NCBI GenBank assembly: GCA_015183035.1
Contig: JACZZP010000017.1
Location: forward strand, 744,001-808,000
DNA length: 64,000 nucleotides
Source: Meloidogyne chitwoodi
Lineage: Eukaryota; Nematoda; Chromadorea; Rhabditida; Meloidogynidae
Direction of reading: 5' to 3'
Each line of letters begins with the position of its first letter. Position 1 is the stretch's first letter. A model generated the notes under the pieces. It worked only from the letters and a program-made list of their open reading frames with translations. It had not been told where the DNA came from and did not search any database. The translations under genes and the position numbers were made by a program. This document shows, one piece after another, positions 1-11,450 of this stretch.

Positions 1-940
1 AGGCCAGCAATAAATAATAACTATAAAATTTAATTTTTGAAAAAATTAAATTTTTAAAATTAAAGGATTGCTAATTGTAAGCAATTTACACAATTTTTGA
101 AAAAAATATTGATTTCCAAATCAAACCTTAACTAGAAAAAAATAATTCATTCCTTCCCCTATATTATGAGCCTATACCAAATAATTCAATAAAATATTAA
201 AAAAAATAGAAAAAAAAACAAAATTTAGTAATAAACTGAATTATAATTAATAAACCTTAATTGTTCAAATTATTTGGACAAAATTATTGTTAATTTATAA
301 ATATAAAAATTTACATTTCCAATAGCCAAAAGAGCCTTATCGAGGAATAGAACAATTCCTAGTCCAATAAAAGTAACGCCAAACAAGGCTAAACCTACAC
401 CAATTTCTAAAAATTATTTTTTAAATATTAAAATTTTTAGATAAAAATAAACGTTTGGAGTTGCTGAGTTCAAAATTCATATTGTTTTTTCTTTAATAAT
501 AAGAAAAATATAAAGTGAAAAAGTTTAATAAAAATTGAAAATCTTTAACTATAAAAAACGTAATTAAATAAAAGTAAAAAATGACAAGTGGAACTAAATT
601 TTTGTCAATTCTGGCCTTTACCATTTTTTCCATATTCCGCTTTTGACCATTTTGTCTAAAAATATAAATTGGCATTTTAGTCCAAAACCTAAATTTTAGG
701 CTTTGAACAAAATGGGGAAAGAGTATGGAAATTAAGAGAGATGAAAAAGAAAAAGAGTAAATAATAAAGAAAAATAGTATTCTTTAAAAGATTTTTTTAG
801 AGAAATTGCTTTTGTTTCACGTGTTAAGTTTTATTATTAAGAAATAAACCTTATATTATTCTTTATTCATTTCAGTTTTAAATTTTAATTATATATTCGC
901 AGTGCGAGGACTTTGAAAGGAGCATTTTGCGAACATTAAT
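1..940. other. Intergenic DNA upstream of eS12
   Basis: AT-rich sequence with no coding exon I can support. It contains one copy of a dispersed repeat (see 644-693). The last 100 bp before the eS12 start is more mixed in composition and probably holds its promoter; no splice-leader acceptor is evident close to the ATG. Confidence 0.5.
644..693. repeat. Dispersed repeat, copy A
   Basis: About 50 bp that recurs with only a few differences at 51912-51961. Both copies contain TGACCATTTTGTC near the start, then ATAAATTGGCATTTT, then GTCCAAAAC. Neither copy is coding. Probably a fragment of an interspersed element of this genome. Confidence 0.5.
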
Positions 941-1554
941 ATGACGTAATTTTTGTCAGAAGTTAATATTTATTTTTGTTTTTTTAGTGAATCACTGGAG
1001 ACAAATGAAGTGCTTAAACGTGTTTTAAAATCTGCTTTAATTGCAGATGGAGTTGCCCGTGGTATTAATGAAGCTGCACGCACTTTGGACAAGTTTGTAT
1101 ATATATTTTTTATATAAGATCTTGCGCCAATGGTAAGGATAATAAATTTCTGATTGACTTTTGAATTCTGATTTTAAAAAATAAGCTTTTTTGCCTCCCA
1201 TGACGGAAAGGACTTATTTATCTAATTTTGAGTGATCACAGGACTACTGTTAATTTAAAAATTTTTAGGCGAGAGGCTCATTTCTGCATTTATGCAAAGA
1301 GTTGTGATGAGCCAAGCTATGAAAAGCTAGTTCGTTCACTTTGCAATCAGCATCAAATTCCAGTTATTGAAGTTGATGATAAATCTGAACTTGGCCAAAT
1401 GGTTGGACAATGCAAAGTAGACAAAGATGGGAAGGCACGAAAAATTGTTGGATGTTCTGTGGCTGTCGTTAAAAATTACGGACGTGATGAAGAGGCTAAA
1501 AGTGAGTTGGAGGAGATTTTGAAGAAGATAAAGCCTGTAAACGCTGATGAGTAA
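941..1554 (+). CDS. rps-12: 40S ribosomal protein S12 (eS12)
   Basis: Small-subunit ribosomal protein of the cytosolic ribosome. Exons 941-945, 988-1092 and 1269-1554 close in frame to 131 residues, matching the family's usual ~132. The first exon carries only ATG plus two bases and is followed by a 42-nt intron. The core is clear: an [24 protein letters not shown] block, then [25 protein letters not shown] and [14 protein letters not shown]. The start was chosen because the tiny exon restores the frame and gives [11 protein letters not shown], as expected for eS12. The stop is TAA. Nothing looks broken. Confidence 0.95.
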
Positions 1555-1963
1555 TTAAAGAAGCAATTATATGTTTTGAAAATTCTTGAGTTTTCTTGTT
1601 GTTATATCTCAATCTTGTTAATATAAAAATATTTTTAATAACGTTCCAATGACTTTATAATGAGAAAAACCAATTTTTGAGTTTGTTGCTTTCAAGTCTA
1701 GCTTAGATTTTTAAAAGAAATATTTAAATGTTCGTGTATATAATTTTATTGCAAGAAAGTCACCTGCTCACGTCTAAATTGGAGCTTTTCAAAATCTCTA
1801 AATGGAGAATTATCTGTTATCAATTAGTTGTCGATCAATATGATTATTAATTTAACAAGAAGAACATTTATTTAAGTAAAAACTTTGTATGTTTAACAAA
1901 AACATTTGTACTTTATTTTGTATTTTTGATGTACCAAAATTTAATAAAACTAGAAAAATTTGC

Positions 1964-2046
1964 TGGAGCTGGGGGGAATTGAACCCACGACTTTTCGCAA
2001 ATTAGGAAATCGCTAAGCGAACACTCTACCACTGAGTTACAGCCCC
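1964..2046 (-). tRNA. tRNA-Ala(AGC) with an 11-nt intron
   Basis: On the minus strand the sequence folds as a cloverleaf: a 7-bp acceptor stem (GGGGCTG with CAGCTCC, one G-U pair), D arm ACTC/GAGT, anticodon stem TTCGC/GCGAA, a 5-nt variable loop, and a T arm with loop TTCAATT. Anticodon AGC and the overall sequence match alanine tRNA. The anticodon loop is 18 nt, best read as a normal 7-nt loop interrupted after position 37 by 11 nt (ATTTCCTAATT). The T stem has one T-C mismatch and position 10 is A rather than G, so mild decay is possible. The B box (GGTTCAATTCC) is intact. Confidence 0.85.
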
Positions 2047-2154
2047 AATGTATTAATGTTTAATTTTCTTATATAAACATAATTAAAAAATAGATTGTAT
2101 CATCAATAATTAAAATTATCAAAATATTTTCTTTATTTATTTTAAGTTTTGTTT

Positions 2155-3186
2155 TTATTCTCCAGACATCATTTCAAGGAATTCTAAAAATTAAAAAAAA
2201 ATATATTTTTTTAATATTCTTTTTACCATCAAAATCAACAGTTCCAGATCCATCAGTATCAATTTCAGCAATCATTTCATCTAATTCATCATCTGTTATT
2301 TTATCATCTAAAGCTCGTAAAATTTCACGTAAATCGCTTACATTTATGTAGCCATTTCCCTTTAAAAAATTTTAAATATTTTTTGTAATTATTATTTAAA
2401 AAATATCTCAAAAATTCAATTCTGTATAATTTAAATTTTAAAATATTTTCTTATAATTTTCAAATAAATTATATTTTTATTAAAAAAACTTCTTTATCAT
2501 AAAGTCGAAATGCTTCTCTTAATTCTTGTTGAAGTCCTTCATTGTCTTCACCTGATACTACAAAATTTGCAACCATTGCAGCAAATTCTTCAAATTCAAT
2601 TTCTCCCGAACCTTTTAAAAAATAAATTTTTATTTAAAAGAATATATAATTTATTTTTTTTATAAAAATAAATAAATTCATTAAAATTACCATCAGAATC
2701 AAATTCTTTAATTAATTGTTTTAAATCGCGTTCTTCAAAAGCTTGTCCCATTGTACGAAGTATTTGTCCAACTTGTGTTGCTCTAATATATCCTTTACCT
2801 TCCTAAATATTTAAAAACAAATCAATTAAAAAATAATAATTTATTTACCTTATCAAACATATTAAAATATTTTCGAAATTCTTAAATAAAAAAATAATTT
2901 TAAAAATTAATAAATAATATAAAGTACGTTCTATTTGTTCAGATGTTAATTGTTCTAATGCTTCATTGACACGATCATCACTCTATAATTTAATTTTATT
3001 TTTTAATATTTTTATTTTTTAAGATATAACAACAATTTATCTCAATATTTAATTCTCTCAAATTAATTTTACTTTTTAATAATAATTTTTATTTTTTTTT
3101 GATTCTCAACTATATATAAAAATTAATTATATTAATGATAATAATAAGAACAATTAATTATTTTAATAAATAAAATTAAAAACCAT
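2155..3186 (-). CDS. pat-10: Troponin C (body-wall muscle type)
   Basis: Calcium sensor of the thin filament that binds troponin I and T. Exons, high to low: 3184-3186 (ATG only, inferred), 2928-2982, 2849-2880, 2691-2802, 2490-2611, 2227-2359, 2155-2183. They close in frame to 161 residues, the length I know for nematode troponin C. Recognised stretches are [57 protein letters not shown], and the last loop [12 protein letters not shown] followed by FLEMMSGE. Loops 2 and 4 are canonical EF hands, while the first (DKEGKGYI) is degenerate as in the family. The isolated ATG exon, followed by GTTTTTAATT, is the only part I infer. It lies tail to tail with the tRNA and about 750 bp upstream of the divergent PP1 gene. 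Confidence 0.93.
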
Positions 3187-3933
3187 TTTATATTGTAGTT
3201 AATAATAAATTTAAAAAAATATAATTATTTTTTTAATTTTTGTTAAAAAATAATATTTGTCAAAATTATTGTTAAAATATATGTATATATTATTATAGTT
3301 TAAAAAATATTTTAAGTAATATATATAATTTTTAAAAGAAAACTAGAAAAAAAGATACACAGCTATATAGCTACTTACCTAGTTGTGTATTTAGTAAAAA
3401 CAAACTTTGCGCATTTTTTCTCTCTTTTATTCATTTATATTTTAAATCAAAGGAAAGAAGATATCAACTTTCTCTTTTAATTAATTTTTCTTTTATTTTT
3501 TTTAAGTAAAAAAAAGATAAAGAAAATAAAAATTTAAAATAATTTAAAAAAAAAGAAATATATGTTAGGAGATAATATGTATTATAGCTAAATATTTTGA
3601 TTCGTAGAAGGTTAGCGACAGAACTTCATCTTTAATGTAGATAGTAACAATGGTAATGAAGAGAAAAGCCTTCTTGATCTTATGCTGATGACGAAGGACA
3701 GGGACTAAGCGCCATATCCTAGTATGTCTTCGACTTGATTGACTGTTAAACTGGCTTTTATACTATCAAAAGTCTGCCGGCTTATATAGTAATACTCCCC
3801 AACTTTATCCATATCCAACGATTTCTGATTATGAGACTATAAAAGCCCTTCTCTTTTTACCAATTTATAACAACTACTCGACTAAACAATTCTTTTGTCC
3901 TCAACTCTATTGCTTCTGTTCTTCATTCTCAAT

Positions 3934-5388
3934 ATGGACGTGGACATTGATTCAATGCTTCTCCGACTACATGATCGACGCAACGTCAACATTGTGGATA
4001 GTGTAAGTTTATTTTTCATTTTATATTTATTTTTCTCAATAATTTATTAAAATTTAGGTGCCCGCAGAAGAGATGCTCGCTATGATCCGAATGGCCCAAA
4101 TGGTCTTCCAGTCTCAGCCGATGCTCGTAGAAGTCCAGCCACCTGTCACAATTTGCGGCGACATCCACGGACAGTACAGCGACCTGTTACGTATCTTCGA
4201 CACAGTTGGATATCCACCGGCAGTCAACTACCTCTTTTTGGGAGGTAATTAACTATTCATTATATTTTAAATAATTTTAATTTAAATAGATTATGTCGAC
4301 CGTGGTTCTCACAACCTGGAGACGATTGCAATTCTTTTCTGCTACAAGATCAAATATCCACGGAACTTCTATCTACTTCGAGGCAATCATGAGACGTCTA
4401 TCACCAACGCAATATATGGCTTCCAACAGGAAATTGCAAGGCGTTATGGAGATCCCAGAAGGGATCTCAACGGGATGTGGGGGGCCTTCAATATTGTGTT
4501 CGCTCAAATGCCAATTGCTGGATTAATTGGAGGTATTATTATTTAAATTATAACTAAATTTTTATTCCAATTAATTTTTTTAATATTTACAGGACGTATT
4601 CTGTGTATGCATGGTGGTCTTTCTCCAAATTTGAACTCACTGGACCAGCTACGAGAACTTCCAAGAGGATGGTACGACCCGCCAAATAATCAAGGAATAA
4701 TGATGGACCTACTCTGGGCTGATCCAGATCCGCGTATCAAAGGCTGGCAGTTAAGTCCGAGGTAGACTATTCGTCCAAAAACGTTTAATTTTTATTTTTT
4801 TTTTCATTTTCAGAGGCTGCAGTTACTTGTTTGGAGATGATGTCATCGTCCAGAGAACCCAATTGCTAAATATAGACATGATTGTCCGTGCTCACCAAGT
4901 TGTCCAGGATGGCTATGAGATCAACGGAACACAAAAATTAGTCACAGTCTTCTCGGCTCCAAATTATGCTGGACAGGTTAGATTTGAACCTTTCTGTTAT
5001 AAATTATTATTATTTTTTTGTTTTTTAGTTTGACAATGCGGGAGCGGTTATGTTCGTTGAGCGTTCTTTGCGGTGCATGTTTCTTCAATTTCCACCATTG
5101 AAGTAAATATTTAATTTTGCTATATTTTTAATATTTTTTCTCATTTTCAGATCTCTACTTCCAAAAGCTCCTGTCATAAATTCGGCGCCTCCAAAGTCTC
5201 AAGAAGTGCCAAAACCAGTCCCACAATCAGCAGAAGAACCAAAGGAGAACGTTAAGCCGGAAGAGAAGACTGAAACAAAGGAGAAGACGTCTTCAGATGT
5301 GTCGACACATAATTCTGCTGAAAAAACTTCGACCTCTACATCTGAAAAACTGGTTCGGGATACGTCTACTTCAGCAAGCTCAAGCTGA
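3934..5388 (+). CDS. PP1-family Ser/Thr phosphatase catalytic subunit, divergent
   Basis: Metal-dependent protein phosphatase. Exons 3934-4002, 4058-4244, 4290-4532, 4593-4761, 4814-4976, 5029-5102, 5151-5388 close in frame to 380 residues. Signature motifs are intact: [37 protein letters not shown] and SAPNYAG, followed by FDNAGAVM, which is PP1 rather than PP2A. The normal SAPNYCGE is SAPNYAGQ here. The last ~70 residues form a Lys/Glu/Ser/Thr-rich tail not present in GLC-7-type PP1. Exons are visibly richer in G+C, with many C-ending codons, than those of neighbouring genes, whereas the introns are as AT-rich as elsewhere. This could be a male- or sperm-type PP1 like nematode GSP-3/4, but that is inference. 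Confidence 0.9.
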
Positions 5389-7995
5389 TCAGAGTCATCG
5401 TTGTCTAAGAAGAAAAGTAATAAGTGATAGATATAACATTGATATTGTGATATAATAGGTCCTAATATGTATATTTAATGTATTATTGTTATTTTATGTA
5501 TTGTTGTAATAATATATATTTGTATGTATGTAATTTAATTGTAAAATATTATTTGCTATATAAATTATTTTTTAAATTTGTTTTTTTTTTTAATTAATTT
5601 AGTCTCTTATAATTCTAGAATTATCCCAATAAGTGAAATATTATTCTTTTTTTAGGTAGTAGTATCAATTTAAAACGAACAAGTCTTTTGTTTATCAGCA
5701 AAATCAAAATATTTGGAAAAAAAGAGTTTTATTTGTTTAAATAAAAAAAATAAATTTTAAAAAAATTATTTAAAAAACTATTTATATTTCTCTTTTAGAT
5801 GGAATAATTTATTTTTTTCTCCCCTTTTAATTTTAAACAAAAATCCTTTTTTTTAAATAAATAAATACCTATCAATCTTATATTTCTTCAAAAACACTAT
5901 TGCCATTTATGTATAAACCTCAAAAAGTTAAAAAATCTGTCAGATAATTCCTTTGAGAATTTTAAAGATTTTTTTATAAAAAAATAAAATGTTTTTTTGT
6001 TTTAAAAATATATTTATTTTTTTAAATAAAAAATATATAAGATTTAAAAAATATTTTAATAAATTTATGTTTTTTTAATTTTATATTTTTGTTTTTAAAA
6101 TCTTAAAAAATTATTATTTTTTCTACAAAATTTACGCTCTGTTTCATTTTTTAACACGCGGTTTGTTCTTTGTTTTGACCTCCAACAAATAAAATAAAAA
6201 TAAATTTTAAAATAAAACTTTTATTTTTTTGTTTGTCATATGATTTTTGTTAAAAATATTATTTATTTATTTTGAAAATATAAAATAAAATCAATTTTTT
6301 AAATAAAATCTTGAAACTATTAAATTGTTCTTTTTTTCATAAATGGAAAAAATTAAAAAAAAAACTTTTTTAAACACTTAAAATTTAATAAAACAAATAA
6401 ATAAATGTTCTTCTTTATAATAATATTACCTAAATTAATTAATAACTTTTCTAAAAATTATTTAAATTTTTTGAAATTTTTTTAAAAGTTAAAAAATTAA
6501 TTAAATATATATTTATTTAAAATGTTATTTTTTTATCAATTATTTTACCAAATATTTGAAAATTAAAAAAAAAAAAGAATTAGTTAAAACAATTAAATAA
6601 TCTTATATTTCTGATATTATTAAATATTTTGAAAATTTATTTTAAAATTAGGCTTCGCCGTAATGTCTCTACTTGTTTTACAATAAATTAAAAAAAAGTT
6701 TTTAATAAATTTCCGTGTTTTTTATAATTTATAAAATTAAAGCTATTATATAAACACAGAAATTAATTATTATTTTTAATTAATTAATTGGTAAATAATT
6801 TTTTTCTTCCTTTTTATTGAAAAAAAGATTAAAATATAAATAATAAATATATAAACACGTGTTTACAGGGTTTACTCACATTTTCGTAATTTTATTAGTT
6901 TTATCTATTATTTATATATTTTCATTTTTTTATTTTTAAATGATATAAAAAAGAGAATTATTTTTCTTTTATTTTTTTTTCAGAATTTTTGTTTTTTTGT
7001 TAATTATATAATGTTTAAATGTGTTATTTATAAGATTAAAAGAAAATTTTTTCTCTCAAAAAAAAATATTTTTGATTTATAATTTACTAATTAATATTCT
7101 ATCAAAATTTAAATAAATTTCCTTCTTAAATTAAATAAAAATTATATTCTCCCAAAAGATCACCAATTCATTAAATTTTTAAATAGTGGTGATCTTTTGG
7201 GTTTTATTTATTTTTAAATTAATGTTGTTTATATTTTAGTAATGAAATTCAAGAGTTTTTTAATTTAATATTCTGAGAATTGTTGAAGAATAAAAATACT
7301 AAATACACAAAATTTATAAAAAAAATTGAAAAATAATATGCAAAAAATAAATGTTTAAAAAATTTTTTTAATTATTTTATTAATAAAAAAATAAAATTTC
7401 CTCATTTTTAGTGTCTTCATATTTTTATTAATTTCTGATAACAAAGATAAAATCATTATTTTCGATAAAATCTTTTTTTTTTAATTTTTGAATTTATATT
7501 TTTTAATTTAATATAATTAAATATAAAAAATTAAATAAATTTAAATATTTATCTTTTTCTTTCTTTTCAATTTTCTATATTACATAACATCCCTCCACCT
7601 TCTACCTATAAATTTATTTATTTATTTTTCGAATTATTTAAAAAAAGAGGAAGAAGAAGAGGTTGAAGATAGGAAAAAGACAGGTGTATAATATAATATT
7701 ATTTAATAAAATAATAAAAATGCGGGGGTGGAAAAAAGGGAAATTTTATTTAAAATAGGAAATAAAGATAAAATAAATATAATAATTTTTGCTCAATTTT
7801 TTGGGGAAAATATTAAAAAAATAAATTTATTAAATAATAATGATTGATTGAAAATAGACTACTGCAAAAAATTATTTAAAAATATTTTTATCATTTTCTT
7901 TTATTTAAAAATAAATTTTTAGTTTTTTTTTATATTTTCTAGACATTATTATATTTTAAATTAACTAATTTAAAAAAAAATATATTTAAATAAAA
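5389..7995. other. AT-rich gene-free stretch
   Basis: About 2.6 kb of A/T runs with no coding exon I can support on either strand. The only structured element I see is a perfect hairpin (see 7151-7201). Part of the region must serve as the 3' end of the PP1 gene and the promoter of the calmodulin-like gene, but no site can be named. Confidence 0.5.
7151..7201. repeat. Perfect 15-bp inverted repeat (hairpin)
   Basis: CCCAAAAGATCACCA at 7151-7165 is the exact reverse complement of TGGTGATCTTTTGGG at 7187-7201, with a 21-nt AT loop. It stands out from the surrounding A/T-only DNA. Possibly a minimal foldback element or an RNA hairpin. Confidence 0.6.
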
Positions 7996-8751
7996 ATGGG
8001 AGAAACAAAAATTAATTTAATAAATAATAATGAAAAACAACAAATTAATAATAAAGGAGAATTACCTAAAATTGAAGGACTTACAGAAGATCAAGTTAGT
8101 TACTTAGTTTTTATTAAATAAATATATTTTTATTTTTCTTCTTTAAAATTAAATTTAATAAAAAATAAATATTTAAATATTTATTTAAAAAAAAGGTTGC
8201 AGAATTTAAAGAAGCATTTGAACTTTTTGATAAAAATGGTGATGGAATAATAACAACATTAGAATTAGATATTGTAATGAAATCACTTGGACATTCTCCA
8301 ACAGAACAAGAATTACAAGAAATGGTTAAAGAAATTGATGAAAATGGTATTAAAAATTATTATTTAAATTTTAAATAATTAATTAAAGGTAATGGAAGTA
8401 TTGAATTAGATGAATTTGTTAAAATGATGAGTAAAAAAGTAAAAGAATCTGAAAATGAAAAAGAATTAAGAGAAGCATTTCAAGTAATTTAATTTATTTA
8501 AATTAATTTAATAAAAAAAAGGTTTTTGATAAAGATAATGATGGTTTTATTTCACATTTTGAATTACAATTTGTAATGCAAAATTTGGGAGAAGAATTGA
8601 CAGATTTTGAAGTTAAAGAAATGATTAAAGAAGCTGATTTAGATGGAGATGGAAAAGTCAATTTTAATGGTTTGTATTTAATTAAAATATTTAAAATTAA
8701 TTTTTTAAATTAATTTTAGAATTTGTTTATATGATGAAACAAAAAGTTTGA
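7996..8751 (+). CDS. Calmodulin-like EF-hand protein
   Basis: Calcium-binding regulatory protein of the calmodulin/CAL family. Exons 7996-8094, 8196-8346, 8389-8483, 8522-8669, 8720-8751 close in frame to 174 residues. An Asn/Gln/Lys-rich N-terminal extension of about 30 residues precedes [17 protein letters not shown] calmodulin sequence. Four canonical EF loops are present: [36 protein letters not shown] and [12 protein letters not shown], so all four should bind calcium. It differs from true calmodulin at many conserved positions, so it is a paralogue such as C. elegans CAL-1 to CAL-4. The start ATG is the first in the exon and the frame upstream is closed. Confidence 0.92.
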
Positions 8752-8956
8752 TAAAAGGAAAAGCAAAACAATTTTATTAATTTTACTGGCGAGAAAAATT
8801 CACTAAAATATGTAAATATAAAATTTATTTAAAAAAATATTTAAACAGATTTTAAAAAATTTAAAATATTTTTTTTTAATTAATTTATTTTAAAAATAAA
8901 CTTTTATTTTACTTTTAATTAATTAATATACAACAAATATTCTCAATGACAAAATA

Positions 8957-9152
8957 GGGTAGGGGACGATTCAGAGTATCCGGTTGTTTTTGGCCATAAC
9001 TTTTTTATTTTTTAACCGATCTGATCGGTCAAATTAGTGAATAGACTCTACTTTTCGAGCTCTTTCGAATGACATAAAAATGATTCGAAAAAGTTTAAAA
9101 TGAAAAAAGTTATACGAGCTACTCTGAACTGGCCTACTCTGAATCGTCCTTT
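8957..9152. mobile_element. MITE-like element with 15-bp terminal inverted repeats
   Basis: GGACGATTCAGAGTA at 8964-8978 is matched in inverted orientation by TACTCTGAATCGTCC at 9135-9149, and similarity continues inward (CCGGTT against AACTGG). The ~190-bp body has no ORF and is more mixed in composition than its flanks. AAAATA occurs just outside both ends (8951-8956 and 9153-9158) and may be the target duplication, though in such AT-rich DNA this is weak. Non-autonomous DNA transposon, superfamily not assignable. Confidence 0.65.
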
Positions 9153-9362
9153 AAAATATATTAATTTTGGTCCTAATTATTTAATTAAATAACAAAAAAA
9201 ATTTATTTAATAAAAAAATTACAATAAAATAATATATATTTACAATACAATAATATTAATAAAAGAGAGAATTAATTGTATATCAATTTATTAATTTATT
9301 TTATTTATATTTTTTATCACAATTATTCACTTTTTCTCTTTTCTTTTTATTTATTTATTTTA

Positions 9363-10601
9363 TTATTGTCGTCTTGGTTGACGAATTGGTGAATTTGGAG
9401 TTCCATTTGTCACATTTCTCAGTTGTCGCCCAACATAGTCACTTTGGATTGGAACAATTACATTATCACCAGAGAAGCTTACACGTCTATTTCTTGGTGG
9501 AGCCTCTCTCGAACGATTTAGAATTCCATTTGGAGATAGTTGTGCATAAGCAGCCATATTTACAATCTGTCAAATTAATTTAAAATTATTTTTAAAATTA
9601 TTTAAAACAAAAACTACTTGTTGGCGCATTATTTGCTGTACATCAATGCCCAAACGCAAAGATGGAGGATCATGCATATCTTCTCGTGCAAGTGCCGAAG
9701 TCGCCGCTGAAATTGCTTCTCTTGTTATAGGACGTCCAATAATGCATTCCACACGATTTGTCTTGAAAATAAAAATTAAAAATTCTTTTTTTAAGTTTAC
9801 TATTTTACCTCACTAAGTGATCTAATCATCAAATTCCTTGCCACTTCCGATTGTGTCACTCGAACACTGTCCACATAAACAATATGGTCATATTGCTGCA
9901 GAAAAGGAGAACTATATGAATTTGCCTCTACTTGAGTAACAAGAACACGATTGTCTCTTGTTTTGATTGAAAGGCCAAGACGAGTGCCTCGAACTCGATC
10001 AATTGTCACCAACTGAAAAAAAAGATTTAAATATCCAAAAAAATTATTTAAAATTACCAAATATCGATATCCCTGTCGTCTCTCTATAGCTGTCCTTATT
10101 CCCTGTGGCAAGTCATCTGCCATTTGTGCTTGTTGTTCTTGCTGTTGCCGTTGTGATGGTGGTGACTCTTCTCGTAATGTTGCTTGTCGCGGAGTTGTTG
10201 TTTGCGCCCTTTCTGGCGATCTTTCTGTGCTGGTACTAACTTCACTACTATTCGACCTCCGAATCAGAATATTTGCGATTGGGTAAGTAATGCGCAAAAT
10301 CCTGTAGAAGGCATCCAAGTCGTTAATCTTTCGGTCATTAATTGACACGATTTTGTCGCCGACGCGCAAGCGGCCATGAGCTGGTGATCCTCGTTGAACT
10401 TGCGTTATGACCAAACTTTAAAAAAAATTTAGAATTAATAATTTTTCTTTTAAATAATTAAACTAACGATTTATTTGGTCTAACTCCAAGCAATTCATTT
10501 TCTTCAAGTGGAATAGTAACAAGCAAAGGTGGCCTAGAAGTTTGTTGCCTTGCAGTAGAGTTGGCTGAAGAATTAGATGAAGACCTCGTAGGAAACCGCA
10601 T
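9363..10601 (-). CDS. Protein with two PDZ domains
   Basis: Probable scaffold protein. Exons, high to low: 10468-10601, 10058-10415, 9809-10012, 9618-9761, 9363-9566; they close in frame to 347 residues. A Ser/Thr-rich N-terminus leads to a first PDZ-like domain at about residues 30-105, with the core [29 protein letters not shown] Ser/Thr/Gln-rich linker (about 106-150) follows, then a second PDZ-like domain at about 165-250 ([21 protein letters not shown], then [12 protein letters not shown]). The basic C-terminal tail ends PIRQPRRQ. The carboxylate-binding GLGF loop is not canonical in the first domain. I do not recognise the specific orthologue; similar multi-PDZ proteins are common in nematodes. 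Confidence 0.85.
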
Positions 10602-10897
10602 CGCAACGAGTTGAGTAGAATAAGTGATGGAATGTGAGTAGAAGATTATGTGAATAAAAATATTTTATAATTTTATTAAGTTTTTATATAAAATTAAATT
10701 TACTTAATTATTAGACTTTAATAAAGAAAAAATACTTGCTATTTAAGCATAAATGTTTAAAATATTAATTTCATAATTTTTCTTTCAAAGCAAAACTTGG
10801 ACGTTCTTTTCTTCTCATTTTGTTGGTTTATCAATTCATTGTTTTCTCTATGTATTACTACTACTATTTTGCTTCATATTTAATTATCTTGACTGAG
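10602..10897. promoter_or_regulatory. Shared upstream region of a head-to-head gene pair
   Basis: 296 bp separate the start codons of the minus-strand PDZ gene and the plus-strand small-protein gene. No coding sequence is visible, so both promoters must lie here or in the first introns. No specific factor site can be named. Confidence 0.4.
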
Positions 10898-11450
10898 ATG
10901 ACTCTGTTCATTTCTGTGTTTCTGATGATGTGTTGCAAGAGCAAAAAGAAAGGCAAAATAATGCGGGTAAATTTTTAAAATTAAATTTAAACTAAAAAAA
11001 CATAATTTAGGAAGGAAGAACTTTAACGGACCAACAGAAGAATCAACAAATTCTACTGGCGAAGACGGCGGCGGCAAAACCTCCTTCTATTACGAAAAAA
11101 CCGAAGCATAAACAACAAGTTGCTGTTGCTGGAACTTCACCCTCTTCTGATAATTTAGGAAATTCTCCTAAAAAAATTGATACCGAAACAGCACTCAATT
11201 CTATCGACGATGTGGTAAATTAATATTTCTTTTAAAAAATTTATATTTTTTTAAAGAATATATCTGGTCAAGCTCCAAAGCCTAAAGTGTTTACACTCGA
11301 TGAAAAGGCGGTAAATAATTTTTTTGTTAAATTAATTAATTTTATTAAAAAAACTTTTATTTTAAGAAAAAAATCAAGGAGCATGGAATCAAAACTTTGA
11401 ATCCAAATGATACAATTGGGCGTGTTCTGTCAACAAGAAAAGGTGGTTAA
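10898..11450 (+). CDS. Small protein with N-terminal hydrophobic anchor, function unknown
   Basis: Exons 10898-10966, 11011-11214, 11257-11310, 11367-11450 close in frame to 136 residues, and all introns are in phase 0. The N-terminus reads MTLFISVFLMMCCKSKKKGK: a short hydrophobic run, two cysteines and a lysine cluster, as in a membrane anchor or palmitoylated signal-anchor. The rest is polar, rich in Gln, Lys, Ser and Pro, and ends NPNDTIGRVLSTRKGG. I recognise no catalytic domain. The clean exon-intron phasing argues for a real gene. Confidence 0.75.

Noticed and set aside
3934..5388. Horizontal transfer of the PP1 gene
   Set aside because: Composition is unusual, but the gene has normal short AT-rich introns and all motifs of animal PP1; selection on codon use explains it more simply.
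9374..9583. Plus-strand ORF opposite the PDZ gene 3' exon
   Set aside because: Antisense shadow of a well-supported coding exon on the minus strand.
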